A DNA stretch of 64,000 bases from assembly GCF_004208515.1 (NCBI RefSeq), contig NZ_SGIM01000002.1, forward strand, positions 186,001 to 250,000. Reading direction: 5' to 3'. Positions 9,891-18,211 of the stretch are shown in pieces; the first letter of the stretch is position 1, and each line of letters begins with the position of its first letter. The notes below the pieces were generated by a model, which was given only the letters and a program-made list of their open reading frames with translations, was not told where the DNA came from and did not search any database. The stretch is from Acinetobacter halotolerans (GTDB taxonomy: Bacteria; Pseudomonadota; Gammaproteobacteria; Pseudomonadales; Moraxellaceae). The translations under genes were made by a program, and so were the position numbers.

Positions 9891-10268
9891 ATGCGTAAAT
9901 CTCAGCAGGGGACTTCGTATATCGCAATTTTATTTGGGGTGGTTTTATTCGCAGTTGCTGTGAAAGCAGCGATTGCAATTTGGCCAGCATACTGGGATGA
10001 CAAAGTGATCGACAGTCAAATTGAGGGACTATTAAAAGATAGCCCTCAAAATATGACGCCGAGTAAATTTGCATCTCAGATGGATCAGCGTTTGGATATG
10101 AATGGAATACGTGATCTTCGTTTTAAGGATGTCGCACAAGCCACATATAAAGATGATTTGATCGTAAACAAAAAGTATGAAGTGCGGAAGCCTTTCATGC
10201 TCAATATTAGTTTAGTGATGACTTTTGAGAAGACTTTTGACCAAAAATCTGCCAAACAAGCTCAGTGA
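9891..10268 (+). CDS. DUF4845 single-pass membrane protein
   Basis: A 125-residue protein with a basic N-terminus, a TS motif and one membrane segment (about 10-30), then a soluble periplasmic part. Genes of this DUF4845 family lie between lepB and rnc in many gammaproteobacteria, and this copy is in that position. The function is unknown. Its 3' end overlaps the start of rnc. Confidence 0.8.
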   Translation: MRKSQQGTSYIAILFGVVLFAVAVKAAIAIWPAYWDDKVIDSQIEGLLKDSPQNMTPSKFASQMDQRLDMNGIRDLRFKDVAQATYKDDLIVNKKYEVRKPFMLNISLVMTFEKTFDQKSAKQAQ

Positions 10269-10932
10269 TAGTCGGTTACAGGGGCGAATCGGTCACCAGT
10301 TTAAACAAGTTGATTTGTTGAAACTGGCTTTAACCCACCGCTCTGTTAGCCATAAACACAATTATGAACGCCTAGAATTTCTAGGCGATTCATTATTGGG
10401 AATGATCATTGCCAACTACCTTTATCAGGTCTACCCTTTAGAAAATGAAGGGCGTTTGACGCGTATGCGAGCGACGCTTGTGAGACAAGAGGCGCTAGGT
10501 AAAATCGCCAATGATTTACAGCTCAGTCGGTCATTAATCTTAAGTACTGGTGAGTTAAAATCTGGTGGTCATCATCGAGAATCTATTCTTGCGGATACGG
10601 TTGAGGCGATTATCGGTGCGATTTATTTAGACTGTAATGATCTGAATCAGCTACAAAGCATTGTGTTAAAATGGTATGAACCATACCTTGATTATATTGA
10701 ACCCACAGATCAACTCAAAGACCCGAAATCACGCTTACAAGAGTATTTACAAGCACGTAAAAAACCTCTCCCAGTTTACGAGGTTGTAGATATTCAGGGC
10801 GATGCGCCAAATCAACATTTTACGGTGGAATGTTTGATTGATGGTTTGCCTAAAATCCATGGTGAGGGCTCAAGTCGTCGATTCGCTGAACAAACAGCGG
10901 CGGCTGAAATTTTAAAATTATTGGAGCAATAA
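10237..10932 (+). CDS. rnc: ribonuclease III
   Basis: Double-strand-specific endoribonuclease for rRNA and mRNA processing. The signature [12 protein letters not shown] carries the metal ligands, and the second acidic cluster is [20 protein letters not shown]-terminal dsRNA-binding domain follows (from about residue 150, ending [18 protein letters not shown]). No ATG is available at the N-terminus. I chose the TTG at 10237, preceded by GAGAAG; a TTG at 10225 would add four residues. It overlaps the upstream membrane gene by about 32 nt, so translation is probably coupled. Confidence 0.94.
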   Translation: MTKNLPNKLSDSRLQGRIGHQFKQVDLLKLALTHRSVSHKHNYERLEFLGDSLLGMIIANYLYQVYPLENEGRLTRMRATLVRQEALGKIANDLQLSRSLILSTGELKSGGHHRESILADTVEAIIGAIYLDCNDLNQLQSIVLKWYEPYLDYIEPTDQLKDPKSRLQEYLQARKKPLPVYEVVDIQGDAPNQHFTVECLIDGLPKIHGEGSSRRFAEQTAAAEILKLLEQ

Positions 10933-10936
10933 CTTG

Positions 10937-11962
10937 ATGTCTCATTCAAATGACAATCAATCAGAAACGACTGAACCACAAGATGATCAAAATGTTGTTG
11001 ATCAATTTTTTAGTTCTAAAGAAGTCACCATTCCTTCGGATTTCAAAAGCGGCTTTGTCGCAATTGTAGGTCGTCCAAATGTAGGTAAATCAACGTTGAT
11101 GAACCACTTGTTGGGACAAAAACTTTCGATTACTTCACGTAAGCCACAAACCACTCGTCATAAAATTGTGGGTATTGATTCGCGTGAAAAATCACAAGCG
11201 GTATTTGTTGATACCCCTGGGATGCACAAAAAAGAAGTCCGTGCGATCAATAAAATGATGAACCGTGCAGCACATTCTGCGTTGCGTGATGTGAACTTGG
11301 TTTTATTTGTAGTTGATGCACAAAAGTGGACTCAAAACGACGAACTTGTTTTAGAGAAACTTAAAAACGCAGAAATGCCTGTGATTTTGGTGATCAACAA
11401 ACTTGATACTTTTGAAAATAAAAATGAAGCACTTCCACTGATTCGTGAACGTGCCAAATTAATGAACTTTGCTGAAATTGTACCAGTTTCAGCTTTGCGT
11501 GGTGCAAATCTAGATCATTTGCGTGACACCATTGAAAAGTACTTACCTTATCAAGCACCATTATATTCATTGGATCAGATCACGGATCGTTCAGAACGTT
11601 TCCTTGCAAGTGAAATTATCCGTGAAAAAATTATGCGTCAGTTAGGTGAAGAGCTACCATATGATTTAACCGTGCAGATTGAATCATTTAAAACTGAAGA
11701 AGCAGTGATCAATGAAAAGACCGGTAAATTGAAGTCTGCTTGTACTTATATTGATGCGACCATTTTTGTAGAACGCCAAGGTCAAAAAGCCATTGTGATT
11801 GGTGACAAAGGTGCGAAGCTGAAAAGTATCGGTATGGATGCTCGTGCAGACATGGAAAGAATGTTTGAACAAAAGATTATGCTGACACTTTGGGTCAAAG
11901 TAAAAGGTGGTTGGTCTGATGATGAGCGTGCACTAAAGAGTTTGGGTTATAGCGATATTTAA
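10937..11962 (+). CDS. era: GTPase Era
   Basis: Essential Ras-like GTPase that assists 16S rRNA maturation and 30S assembly. It has GRPNVGKST (G1), VDTPGMH (G3) and NKLD (G4) in the N-terminal domain and a C-terminal KH domain (around [17 protein letters not shown]). The product ends [15 protein letters not shown], as in other Era proteins. It carries about 33 extra, acidic, probably disordered N-terminal residues compared with E. coli Era. The ATG at 10937 has GGAGC 9 nt upstream. It follows rnc directly, the classic rnc-era pair. Confidence 0.95.
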   Translation: MSHSNDNQSETTEPQDDQNVVDQFFSSKEVTIPSDFKSGFVAIVGRPNVGKSTLMNHLLGQKLSITSRKPQTTRHKIVGIDSREKSQAVFVDTPGMHKKEVRAINKMMNRAAHSALRDVNLVLFVVDAQKWTQNDELVLEKLKNAEMPVILVINKLDTFENKNEALPLIRERAKLMNFAEIVPVSALRGANLDHLRDTIEKYLPYQAPLYSLDQITDRSERFLASEIIREKIMRQLGEELPYDLTVQIESFKTEEAVINEKTGKLKSACTYIDATIFVERQGQKAIVIGDKGAKLKSIGMDARADMERMFEQKIMLTLWVKVKGGWSDDERALKSLGYSDI

Positions 11963-11991
11963 AATAATCTTTTGAGACAATGGAAACAGGT

Positions 11992-12186
11992 ATGAAAACT
12001 ACAATACGAGTAATGGCGATTGTGACATGTTTATTCATGCTGCAAGGGTGTATTCATAAAGTTGTGACTGTACCTGTTAAAGTTGCTTATAAAACCACTA
12101 AGGGCGTTGTGAAAGGCACAGCGGCTGTGGTGGGTGCTGTGATTCCTGATGGTGAGGATGATGAAAAAAAGGATGCAAAGGACTAG
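11992..12186 (+). CDS. small outer-membrane-type lipoprotein
   Basis: A 64-residue protein whose signal peptide ends in the lipobox LQGC (C20 is the lipidated residue). A Val/Lys-rich middle with strand-like repeats (KVVTVPVKVAYKTTKGVVKGT) follows, then a highly charged Asp/Lys tail. An in-frame ATG at 11980 is possible; 11992 is preferred because the signal peptide then has a normal length. Similar short lipoproteins are common in Acinetobacter. The function is unknown. It sits between era and recO. Confidence 0.7.
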   Translation: MKTTIRVMAIVTCLFMLQGCIHKVVTVPVKVAYKTTKGVVKGTAAVVGAVIPDGEDDEKKDAKD

Positions 12187-12201
12187 GATGAGTCGCATGC
12201 T

Positions 12202-12909
12202 ATGATGCGCAATGAAGTCTTGCATGGATATTTAATTCATCATCGTAAATACCGAGAAAAAAGCCATATTGTGCATTTGTTTACACAGGAATATGGTCGG
12301 GTGGATGGAATATTGAGACAGACTCCGCCACCCCAATACCAACCGATTCGTGTGCAAGCCACAGGCAAATCTGAACTTAAAAATTTCACTAAGTTGGAAA
12401 TTTTAAATCAACCGGTTTTTTTTCATGGCGATGCTTTCTTTGCTGGTTTTTATCTTAATGAAGTCATTTTGCGTTTGTGCTCTCTAGAAGAAGCGATGCC
12501 ACAAACATTTCAACAATATCAAATGGTTTTATTGCAGTTACAGCTACTTGCGTCACATGAACAAGCATCTTTGTTTTTGCGTCAAATTTTGCGTCAATTT
12601 GAGCATGTTTTATTGCAAGAGCTAGGCTATGCAATTGATTTCTCAGTGGATGCTAGCCAGCAACAAGTTCAACCATCTCAGCATTATCAATTTCAGCTTA
12701 ATGATGGTTTTATGCCTGTTGCAAAAGCCTCACGTTCAACGCTAGATGGTGCTCTAATTGCATCCATGCTCAGTTATGAACAAGGACAGGATTTTTCTCA
12801 CGAACAATTGCAATTATTGGGTAAACTATACCGTCAAATGATTAGCTCATTGTTGGGTGATCGACCGCTGAAAAGCCGTCAACTTTGGATTCAGAATACT
12901 CAAACTTAA
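12202..12909 (+). CDS. recO: DNA repair protein RecO
   Basis: Recombination mediator of the RecFOR pathway that helps load RecA on SSB-coated gaps. The N-terminal OB-fold opens with LHGYLIHHRKYREKSHIVHLFT, then GRVDGILR, followed by a helical C-terminal domain. The 235-residue length is normal. Like many gammaproteobacterial RecO proteins it has no obvious zinc-binding cysteine cluster. Its position after era and before pdxJ is the conserved gammaproteobacterial order. Confidence 0.92.
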   Translation: MMRNEVLHGYLIHHRKYREKSHIVHLFTQEYGRVDGILRQTPPPQYQPIRVQATGKSELKNFTKLEILNQPVFFHGDAFFAGFYLNEVILRLCSLEEAMPQTFQQYQMVLLQLQLLASHEQASLFLRQILRQFEHVLLQELGYAIDFSVDASQQQVQPSQHYQFQLNDGFMPVAKASRSTLDGALIASMLSYEQGQDFSHEQLQLLGKLYRQMISSLLGDRPLKSRQLWIQNTQT

Positions 12910-12965
12910 TCATTCAAAAGCAAAACTTTTAAGTGCTTTAGGGTGAAAAACAATAGGATATTTTT

Positions 12966-13694
12966 ATGGCTGCAATATTAGGTGTAAACATTGATCATGT
13001 TGCGACATTAAGACAAGCACGTGGTACAACTTACCCTGATCCTGTACAGGCAGCATTGGTCTGTGAACAAGCAGGTGCAGAAGGCATAACCTTACATTTA
13101 CGTGAAGATCGTCGTCATATACAAGACGATGATGTTCGTCGCATGCGTCCACTATTGAAGACACGCATGAACCTTGAATTAGCAGTCACCGATGAAATGG
13201 TTGAGTTTGCCAAAGAAATTAAGCCTCAACATGTGTGTTTTGTGCCTGAACGCCGCCAAGAAGTGACAACAGAGGGTGGCTTGGATGTGGTTGGTCATTT
13301 TGAAAAAGTTAAAGCTGCGACAGAAGCACTCAAAGCGATTGGATGTGATGTGTCATTATTCATTGATGCAGATTTAGCCCAGATTGATGCGGCAGTTGCG
13401 TGTGGTGCGCCAACCATTGAAATCCATACAGGTGCTTATGCCGACGCGGAGACGGATGAACAACAGCAAGCAGAATTGGCACGTATCGTAAAAGGTGCTG
13501 AATACGCCGCTGCGAAGGGGCTAGTGGTCAATGCTGGACATGGTTTAAATCTAGAAAATGTCGCGCCTATCGCCGCAATCCCGCAAATTCATGAATTAAA
13601 CATTGGGCATTCGATTATTGCAGATAGTGTATTTGTCGGGTTGGCTCAAGCGGTAAAAGAGATGAAATCAGCGATTCAGGCTGCTGCGAGATAA
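12966..13694 (+). CDS. pdxJ: pyridoxine 5'-phosphate synthase
   Basis: TIM-barrel enzyme that condenses 1-deoxyxylulose 5-phosphate with 3-amino-2-oxopropyl phosphate, the last ring-forming step of the DXP-dependent vitamin B6 pathway. Family motifs are [16 protein letters not shown] at the N-terminus, [26 protein letters not shown] and NAGHGLN. The 242-residue length is typical. Its stop is closely followed by miaE, so the two are cotranscribed. Confidence 0.96.
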   Translation: MAAILGVNIDHVATLRQARGTTYPDPVQAALVCEQAGAEGITLHLREDRRHIQDDDVRRMRPLLKTRMNLELAVTDEMVEFAKEIKPQHVCFVPERRQEVTTEGGLDVVGHFEKVKAATEALKAIGCDVSLFIDADLAQIDAAVACGAPTIEIHTGAYADAETDEQQQAELARIVKGAEYAAAKGLVVNAGHGLNLENVAPIAAIPQIHELNIGHSIIADSVFVGLAQAVKEMKSAIQAAAR

Positions 13695-13698
13695 GTTG

Positions 13699-14364
13699 AT
13701 GAGTAGTATGAATTACGATGAGTTGATGCAACCTGTGATTGGTTTTTTAGGTTGTACTACACCTCAAGCATGGTTAGATGAAGCCATTAATAATCTTGAA
13801 ATATTGATGCAAGACCATGCGAATTGTGAAAAGAAAGCTGCTAGTACGGCAATGAACCTGATGTTTCGCTATAGCTTTTTTACTGACTTACAAGTGAAGT
13901 TGGCGCAGCTCGTGCGTGAAGAAATGCTGCATTATGAGCAGGTTCTTGAGTTTATGAACAAACGTGGTCAAGAATGGAAGGGGTTGAGTGCAGGGCGCTA
14001 TGCAGGTGGTTTACGCAAAGAAATCCGTACCTATGAACCTGAGGCCTTGATTGACGTGATGATCATCGGGGCATTTGTAGAGGCGCGTTCTTGTGAGCGA
14101 TTCTATGCACTTGCACCAATTGTTGATGATGAGCTCGGTCGCTACTATCGTTACTTGCTTAAATCAGAATCACGTCACTTTGAGGATTATTTGGCGCTGG
14201 CTTTAGATGTTGCGAAAACGGCGAAACTAAAAGATCCTGAAGAAACCATTCAACAACGGATTGAGTATATCCGTGAAGTGGAGAAGAATCTGATTTTAAG
14301 CCCAGATGATACTTTCCGTTTCCATAGTGGTGTGCCAGCAAAGATCACTATCTCATTACGATGA
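13699..14364 (+). CDS. miaE: tRNA-(ms2io6A) hydroxylase MiaE
   Basis: Diiron monooxygenase that hydroxylates the isopentenyl side chain of ms2i6A at tRNA position 37. The ferritin-like four-helix ligands are visible as NCEKKA, VREEMLHYEQV, VEARSCERFY and SESRHFEDYLAL (Glu and ExxH-type ligands). Start codons at 13696 (TTG), 13699 and 13708 are in frame; 13699 has GAG 8 nt upstream. An inverted repeat (14347-14370) covers the stop codon, ACTATCTCAT / ATGAGATAGT, without a T-run. Confidence 0.92.
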   Translation: MSSMNYDELMQPVIGFLGCTTPQAWLDEAINNLEILMQDHANCEKKAASTAMNLMFRYSFFTDLQVKLAQLVREEMLHYEQVLEFMNKRGQEWKGLSAGRYAGGLRKEIRTYEPEALIDVMIIGAFVEARSCERFYALAPIVDDELGRYYRYLLKSESRHFEDYLALALDVAKTAKLKDPEETIQQRIEYIREVEKNLILSPDDTFRFHSGVPAKITISLR

Positions 14365-14409
14365 GATAGTGAGTTATGGATATAAAAATAAAATTATTGA
14401 GAATTATAA

Positions 14410-15090
14410 ATGAAACTTTTATCTAAAACGGCATTCGTCATGCTGTGTGTATTAGGAGAAAATAGTTATGCTAAAAATATTGAGTTCATCAATGTTGATA
14501 GCCGTAACTTGAAATGGAAAAAGCTACCACAAATATCATTTAACCATTCTATGCTACAAGGTCATAACAGAGACTTGAGTGTTGTTATAGATGTGAATGA
14601 GAAGGGTGAAGTAGTTTCATCAAGAATTAAGAAAAGTAGTTATGTTGTAGAGCTAGATACTTTCGTTGTTGCTGAAATTAAGAAATCTAGCTTCTATCCA
14701 TATGAAATAAACGGTAAATATTATCCTATGAGAGTTGAGCAGCCATTCAAATTTTATATTGATGATAATCAAACGAATGATTCAGTCTTAACAATAATTG
14801 AGAGAAGAAAATTAATAGAAGAAAGGCTACATAAAGAGATAATTGATCTATGGGAAGTTCCTATTGATAGTGAAAACTTAAATAATGTGGTGAGCTTTGT
14901 TATATCAAGGAATAATTCAATTGATTTAATACAAGTTCACCAGAGTAGTGGAAGTCGAGATTTTGATCTCTCAACGAGACAAGCTATTCGCTATTCAACA
15001 CTTGTAAAAAAACTAACTAATGATGAGAAAGATGCTTTCTTTGGTGAGTTGGAATCAAAGAAAATAACCATATCATTCCGAGCAAATTAA
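14410..15090 (+). CDS. secreted protein with TonB-C-like and TolA-like domains
   Basis: A 226-residue protein with an N-terminal signal peptide (to about residue 21, NSYA). Residues about 55-116 (VVIDVNEKGEVVSSRIKKSS..., ending in a FYPYE strand and QPFKF) resemble a TonB C-terminal domain. Residues about 145-225 look like a second TonB/TolA-type module (FDLSTRQAIRYS). It has neither a TonB-like membrane anchor nor a Pro-rich spacer, so it is not a standard energy transducer. Codon use is unlike its neighbours (many AGA/AGG Arg, ATA Ile and CTA Leu codons), and it lies next to tRNA-Asn, which suggests acquisition by transfer. The function is not known. Confidence 0.55.
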   Translation: MKLLSKTAFVMLCVLGENSYAKNIEFINVDSRNLKWKKLPQISFNHSMLQGHNRDLSVVIDVNEKGEVVSSRIKKSSYVVELDTFVVAEIKKSSFYPYEINGKYYPMRVEQPFKFYIDDNQTNDSVLTIIERRKLIEERLHKEIIDLWEVPIDSENLNNVVSFVISRNNSIDLIQVHQSSGSRDFDLSTRQAIRYSTLVKKLTNDEKDAFFGELESKKITISFRAN

Positions 15091-15134
15091 ATATTCCTAT
15101 TATTTTCCATTATAGGAATTTTCTTTTGGCACAT

Positions 15135-15166
15135 AAAAAAGCCCATATCAGTGATATGGGCTTTTT
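15135..15166. terminator. bidirectional terminator between the TonB-like gene and tRNA-Asn
   Basis: AAAAAAGCCCATATCA / TGATATGGGCTTTTT forms a strong palindrome flanked by an A-tract and a T-tract. It can terminate both the rightward gene and the leftward tRNA transcript. Confidence 0.85.
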
Positions 15167-15173
15167 AGAATCT

Positions 15174-15249
15174 TGGCTCTCCCACCTGGGCTCGAACCAG
15201 GGACCTGCGGATTAACAGTCCGTCGCTCTACCGACTGAGCTATGGGAGA
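15174..15249 (-). tRNA. tRNA-Asn (anticodon GTT)
   Basis: The minus strand reads a complete cloverleaf. The acceptor stem TCTCCCA pairs with TGGGAGA, the D-arm is AGCTCAGTCGGTAGAGC, the anticodon loop is CTGTTAATC with anticodon GTT, the T-loop is GGTTCGAGCCC, and the CCA end is encoded. Confidence 0.97.
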
Positions 15250-15260
15250 ATCTGACAGCC

Positions 15261-15288
15261 ATTATAGGCGGCTTTTAAGATCGGTCAA
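15261..15288 (-). promoter_or_regulatory. tRNA-Asn promoter
   Basis: On the minus strand TTGACC, a 16-bp spacer and TATAAT lie about 11 bp upstream of the tRNA 5' end, a near-consensus sigma-70 promoter. Confidence 0.85.
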
Positions 15289-15485
15289 GTTAAAACTGCC
15301 ATGTTTCTTTCATTTTTGTGTTGTATGCTTTTTATTTGCACAATTAGCATTAAATCGAAAAAAATACTTGAAACTTGAACATGTGATTGCTAGATTTAAT
15401 TCAGAAAGAACGTTTAGACATTGATCTAGACAGTGTGGATTTAACCCTACTTGCCAGCACTAAAATGGCTAAACCGGAGGTCAAA

Positions 15486-15917
15486 ATGACTATTCTTCGT
15501 ATTCAATCTATTTTTTCAAATTTATCTTTTTATCAAGAACATTATCTCGATATCCTCCAAGATCCTGAGCGCTATTACACGCCTGTTGAAAGTTCATTTC
15601 TCAATACTTTTCCTTTTAAGCAGCAAGCTTTGTTCTTGGGTGATTTATTGCAGTTATGGTTCGGTAATAAGTGGAAAATCATAGATTCACGCAATTTATT
15701 GAGTCAAAAAAATCCACTCACCGTAAACCAACAAAGCCCTATATATTTATTTCAACTCGGTGGTGAATTGATTTTAGGCGCAAATACAGCTTTGGCGTGG
15801 TCTGTTGCAGAAGAGAAGATTGTTACAGTACAAGTGAAGAGTATTTGGCAATATGCGGTATTCAGTCATTTATGTACTCGACCGAAAAATTTTAAAGTAA
15901 AAAAGGCAATTGCTTAA
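15486..15917 (+). CDS. hypothetical protein, 143 residues
   Basis: I do not recognise a family. The frame stays open upstream to 15387, but the ATG at 15486 has GGAGG 5 nt before it, which decides the start. The product (MTILRIQSIFSNL...) is soluble, without signal peptide or membrane segment. It has an aromatic-rich middle (LLQLWFGNKW) and a basic C-terminus (RPKNFKVKKAIA). The composition resembles small Acinetobacter-restricted proteins. It stands alone between tRNA-Asn and the GFA-like gene. Confidence 0.65.
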   Translation: MTILRIQSIFSNLSFYQEHYLDILQDPERYYTPVESSFLNTFPFKQQALFLGDLLQLWFGNKWKIIDSRNLLSQKNPLTVNQQSPIYLFQLGGELILGANTALAWSVAEEKIVTVQVKSIWQYAVFSHLCTRPKNFKVKKAIA

Positions 15918-16034
15918 TTTACTTAGATTATTTTTTAACATGAGGTTTTACAAATTGTCCGTTTGTTAAAAATATGCTTTGTTTTAAACTATTTGAACTT
16001 ATGCAGAATAATTTAAAAGTAAGGTGGATTTATA

Positions 16035-16460
16035 ATGAATGGACAATGTGTTTGTGGTGAAACCATTTTTGAAGTTGAATTAAAAAATCATGATGTGCAT
16101 GTCTGCCATTGTTCAATCTGCCGTAGACAGACCAGTGGTGTAATCATGACGATTGATGTTGAGCAGGGAAGTCTAAAATTTCTTAAGCAAGATCACCTTT
16201 CGGTTTACAACTCATCTGCTTGGGGTGAGCGTGGTTTTTGTAATGTTTGTGGTACAACTTTGTTCTGGCGGACTAAAGACCAGAATTACTGCAATATCAA
16301 TGTATTCTCACTGAATGAACAGCCGAAAGACTTAAACTTGGATATGGAAATCTACATTGATTGCAAACCTGAGTTTTATGCTTTCGAAAACTCAACCAAG
16401 AAATTGACCGAAGCTGATGTTGTTGCTTTGTTCAATGCTGAATCTTCAGATCAGAATTAG
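16035..16460 (+). CDS. GFA/CENP-V-fold zinc protein
   Basis: A small zinc-binding protein of the family named after glutathione-dependent formaldehyde-activating enzyme. The ligand cysteines are all present: C5 and C7, C24/C26/C29 (CHCSIC), and C69/C72 (CNVCGTTLFW). The 141-residue length fits. Most members have no proven activity, so glutathione-formaldehyde chemistry should not be assumed. The ribosome binding site AAGGTGG precedes the ATG. It shares a bidirectional terminator with the convergent aminotransferase gene. Confidence 0.85.
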   Translation: MNGQCVCGETIFEVELKNHDVHVCHCSICRRQTSGVIMTIDVEQGSLKFLKQDHLSVYNSSAWGERGFCNVCGTTLFWRTKDQNYCNINVFSLNEQPKDLNLDMEIYIDCKPEFYAFENSTKKLTEADVVALFNAESSDQN

Positions 16461-16479
16461 ACGTTTGATTGGACATTAA

Positions 16480-16510
16480 AAAAGGAAACTCCATTGAGAA
16501 GTTTCCTTTT
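16480..16510. terminator. bidirectional terminator, GFA gene / aminotransferase
   Basis: AAAAGGAAACT / AGTTTCCTTTT forms an 11-bp stem with a 9-nt loop, flanked by A- and T-tracts between convergent genes. Confidence 0.88.
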
Positions 16511-16530
16511 ATTTAAAGCAAATAGGTTGA

Positions 16531-17766
16531 TTATTTGGCAGTTTTTTCTGCTTCTATTGAGGCAATCGCTGCATCTACACCATCAATTGAATCCGCTGCT
16601 TGCTTGATACGTGCAAGTGCGTCAACTAAAACTTCGTCAGCCGTTGCATAAGAAATACGCATAAAGCCACCTAAACCAAATGCGTCGCCAGGAACAACAG
16701 CAACGCCAGTTTCTTCGAGTAACCATTCAGAAAATTCTGTGCAAGATTTTAGACCTTTGGCACGAATTAAAGGGCGAATATTAGCGTAAGCATAGAATGC
16801 GCCATCTGCTGTTAAGCAAGAAATACCATTGATTTCATTCAAGCCATTTACCACTAAGTCGTGACGACGTTTGAATGCTTCAATCATCGGCTTAAGAACA
16901 TCTTGTGAACCATTCAAGGCCGCTTCAGCAGCAACTTGGGAAATCGATGTCGGGTTAGACGTTGATTGTGATTGGATCTTTTTCATTGCACCAATAATTT
17001 TTGCTGGGCCTGCTGCATAACCAATTCGCCAGCCTGTCATAGCATAGGCTTTCGATACACCATTTAATACGATGGTACGGTCATATAAATCAGGCGCTAC
17101 AGTCGCAATGTTATAGAACTCATCTTCCCAACGAATTGGTTCATACATATCGTCTGAAGCGACATAGACATGTGGATGACGACGAAGTACTTCAGCCAAA
17201 GCTTCTAATTCAGCTTTAGTGTAGATCATACCCGTTGGGTTAGATGGACTGTTTAAGACCACTAAACGAGTATTTGCTGTAATTGCTGCTTCTAATTGCT
17301 CAGGGGTGATTTTAAAGCGTTGTTCTTCACCACACTTTACGATCACAGGTGTACCTTCCGCAATAATCACCATATCTGGGTAGCTTACCCAAAATGGAGC
17401 AGGGATGATCACTTCATCGCCTTTGTTTAACAAAGCAAGTGCTAAGTTAAAGAAGCTTTGTTTACCACCACAAGATACTAAAATTTGGTTAGCTTGATAA
17501 TCTAAATTATTGTCACGTTTTAATTTTGCAATAATTGCTTTCTTTAAGCTTGGAGTACCGTCTACTGCTGTATATTTTGTAAAGCCTTTGTTGATCGCTT
17601 CAATTGCAGCATCTTTGATGTGTTGAGGGGTATCAAAGTCTGGTTCGCCTGCACCTAAACCAATCACGTTTTTACCAGCAGCTTTAAGCTCAGCAGCTTT
17701 GTTGGTGACTGCAAGTGTAGGAGATGGTTTGATGGCATTGACACGATCAGAGAGACGTACGTCCAC
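16531..17766 (-). CDS. aspC: PLP-dependent aspartate/aromatic aminotransferase (class I, Ib type)
   Basis: Fold-type I aminotransferase of 411 residues, most likely making aspartate from oxaloacetate and glutamate. Visible motifs are LGAGEPDFDTP near residue 40, SPSNPTG (PLP and substrate contacts), SDDMYEPI with the PLP-binding Asp/Tyr, NGVSKAYAMTGWRIGY with the Schiff-base lysine K239, and FMRISYA near the C-terminus with the substrate-binding Arg. This matches the Ib subgroup (Thermus/rhizobial type). Exact amino-acid specificity, and hence the symbol, is less sure. It is monocistronic. Confidence 0.82.
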   Translation of the reverse strand: MDVRLSDRVNAIKPSPTLAVTNKAAELKAAGKNVIGLGAGEPDFDTPQHIKDAAIEAINKGFTKYTAVDGTPSLKKAIIAKLKRDNNLDYQANQILVSCGGKQSFFNLALALLNKGDEVIIPAPFWVSYPDMVIIAEGTPVIVKCGEEQRFKITPEQLEAAITANTRLVVLNSPSNPTGMIYTKAELEALAEVLRRHPHVYVASDDMYEPIRWEDEFYNIATVAPDLYDRTIVLNGVSKAYAMTGWRIGYAAGPAKIIGAMKKIQSQSTSNPTSISQVAAEAALNGSQDVLKPMIEAFKRRHDLVVNGLNEINGISCLTADGAFYAYANIRPLIRAKGLKSCTEFSEWLLEETGVAVVPGDAFGLGGFMRISYATADEVLVDALARIKQAADSIDGVDAAIASIEAEKTAK

Positions 17767-17909
17767 GGCATTATTCCTTCTTATGGGATTAAAAATAAAA
17801 AAAGCATGTTATCTTAGCTTAAATAGAAATGATTGTGGTTGAAACCTGCCTTAATCGTATAAAAAGTTACCAAATTGTAAGTATTGGTTTGGTTCTCATT
17901 TTTTTCATA

Positions 17910-17928
17910 TTTTATTTTTATCATTATC
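17910..17928. promoter_or_regulatory. Fur-box-like site upstream of the 59-residue protein gene
   Basis: The site contains TTATCATTATC (17918-17928), reading GATAATGATAA on the other strand. By hand it matches 13 of 19 positions of the consensus GATAATGATAATCATTATC. It lies just upstream of a -10-like TACAAT (17941-17946) and would overlap the -35 region. The AT-rich context makes chance matches possible. Confidence 0.4.
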
Positions 17929-17980
17929 ATAAAAATCTATTACAATAGTGGGTAGAAATTTAGATTTCGAGAGAATTTCA

Positions 17981-18160
17981 ATGAGTGATCAACAACCAAA
18001 AGCCAAAAAAGCTTTGGTCAAATTACCTTTCCCGATGCCTTCGGCACAAGATGACTCTGATGATGCTGTGCATAATCAGGTACGTCCAAAGCCTGAACAA
18101 TATGCAGATCGAACTTGGATGCCACCGCGTGGTACTCGTCGTTCGATGGGCAAGCGCTAG
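17981..18160 (+). CDS. small conserved-looking hypothetical protein, 59 residues
   Basis: A hydrophilic basic protein (MSDQQPKAKKALVKLPF...) with a Pro-rich and Asp-rich middle and a C-terminus rich in Arg (WMPPRGTRRSMGKR). No membrane segment, signal peptide or cysteine is present. The frame is open back to 17948, but MSDQQ at 17981 follows GAGAGAA and is the likely start. It has its own promoter-like TACAAT and a strong terminator, which supports expression as a single gene. The function is unknown. Confidence 0.65.
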   Translation: MSDQQPKAKKALVKLPFPMPSAQDDSDDAVHNQVRPKPEQYADRTWMPPRGTRRSMGKR

Positions 18161-18169
18161 AGAAACCCT

Positions 18170-18202
18170 AAAAGGATACCTTCAATAAAGGTATCCTTTT
18201 TT
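18170..18202 (+). terminator. terminator of the 59-residue protein gene
   Basis: AAAAGGATACC / GGTATCCTTTT forms an 11-bp stem with a 9-nt loop and is followed by T residues. It can also serve the convergent subtilase gene. Confidence 0.88.
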
Positions 18203-18211
18203 GTTGCAGGT

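Noticed and set aside
14347..14370. Inverted repeat over the miaE stop codon considered as a terminator
   Set aside because: The 10-bp stem is perfect, but no T-run follows, so intrinsic termination is not supported. It is mentioned under miaE only.
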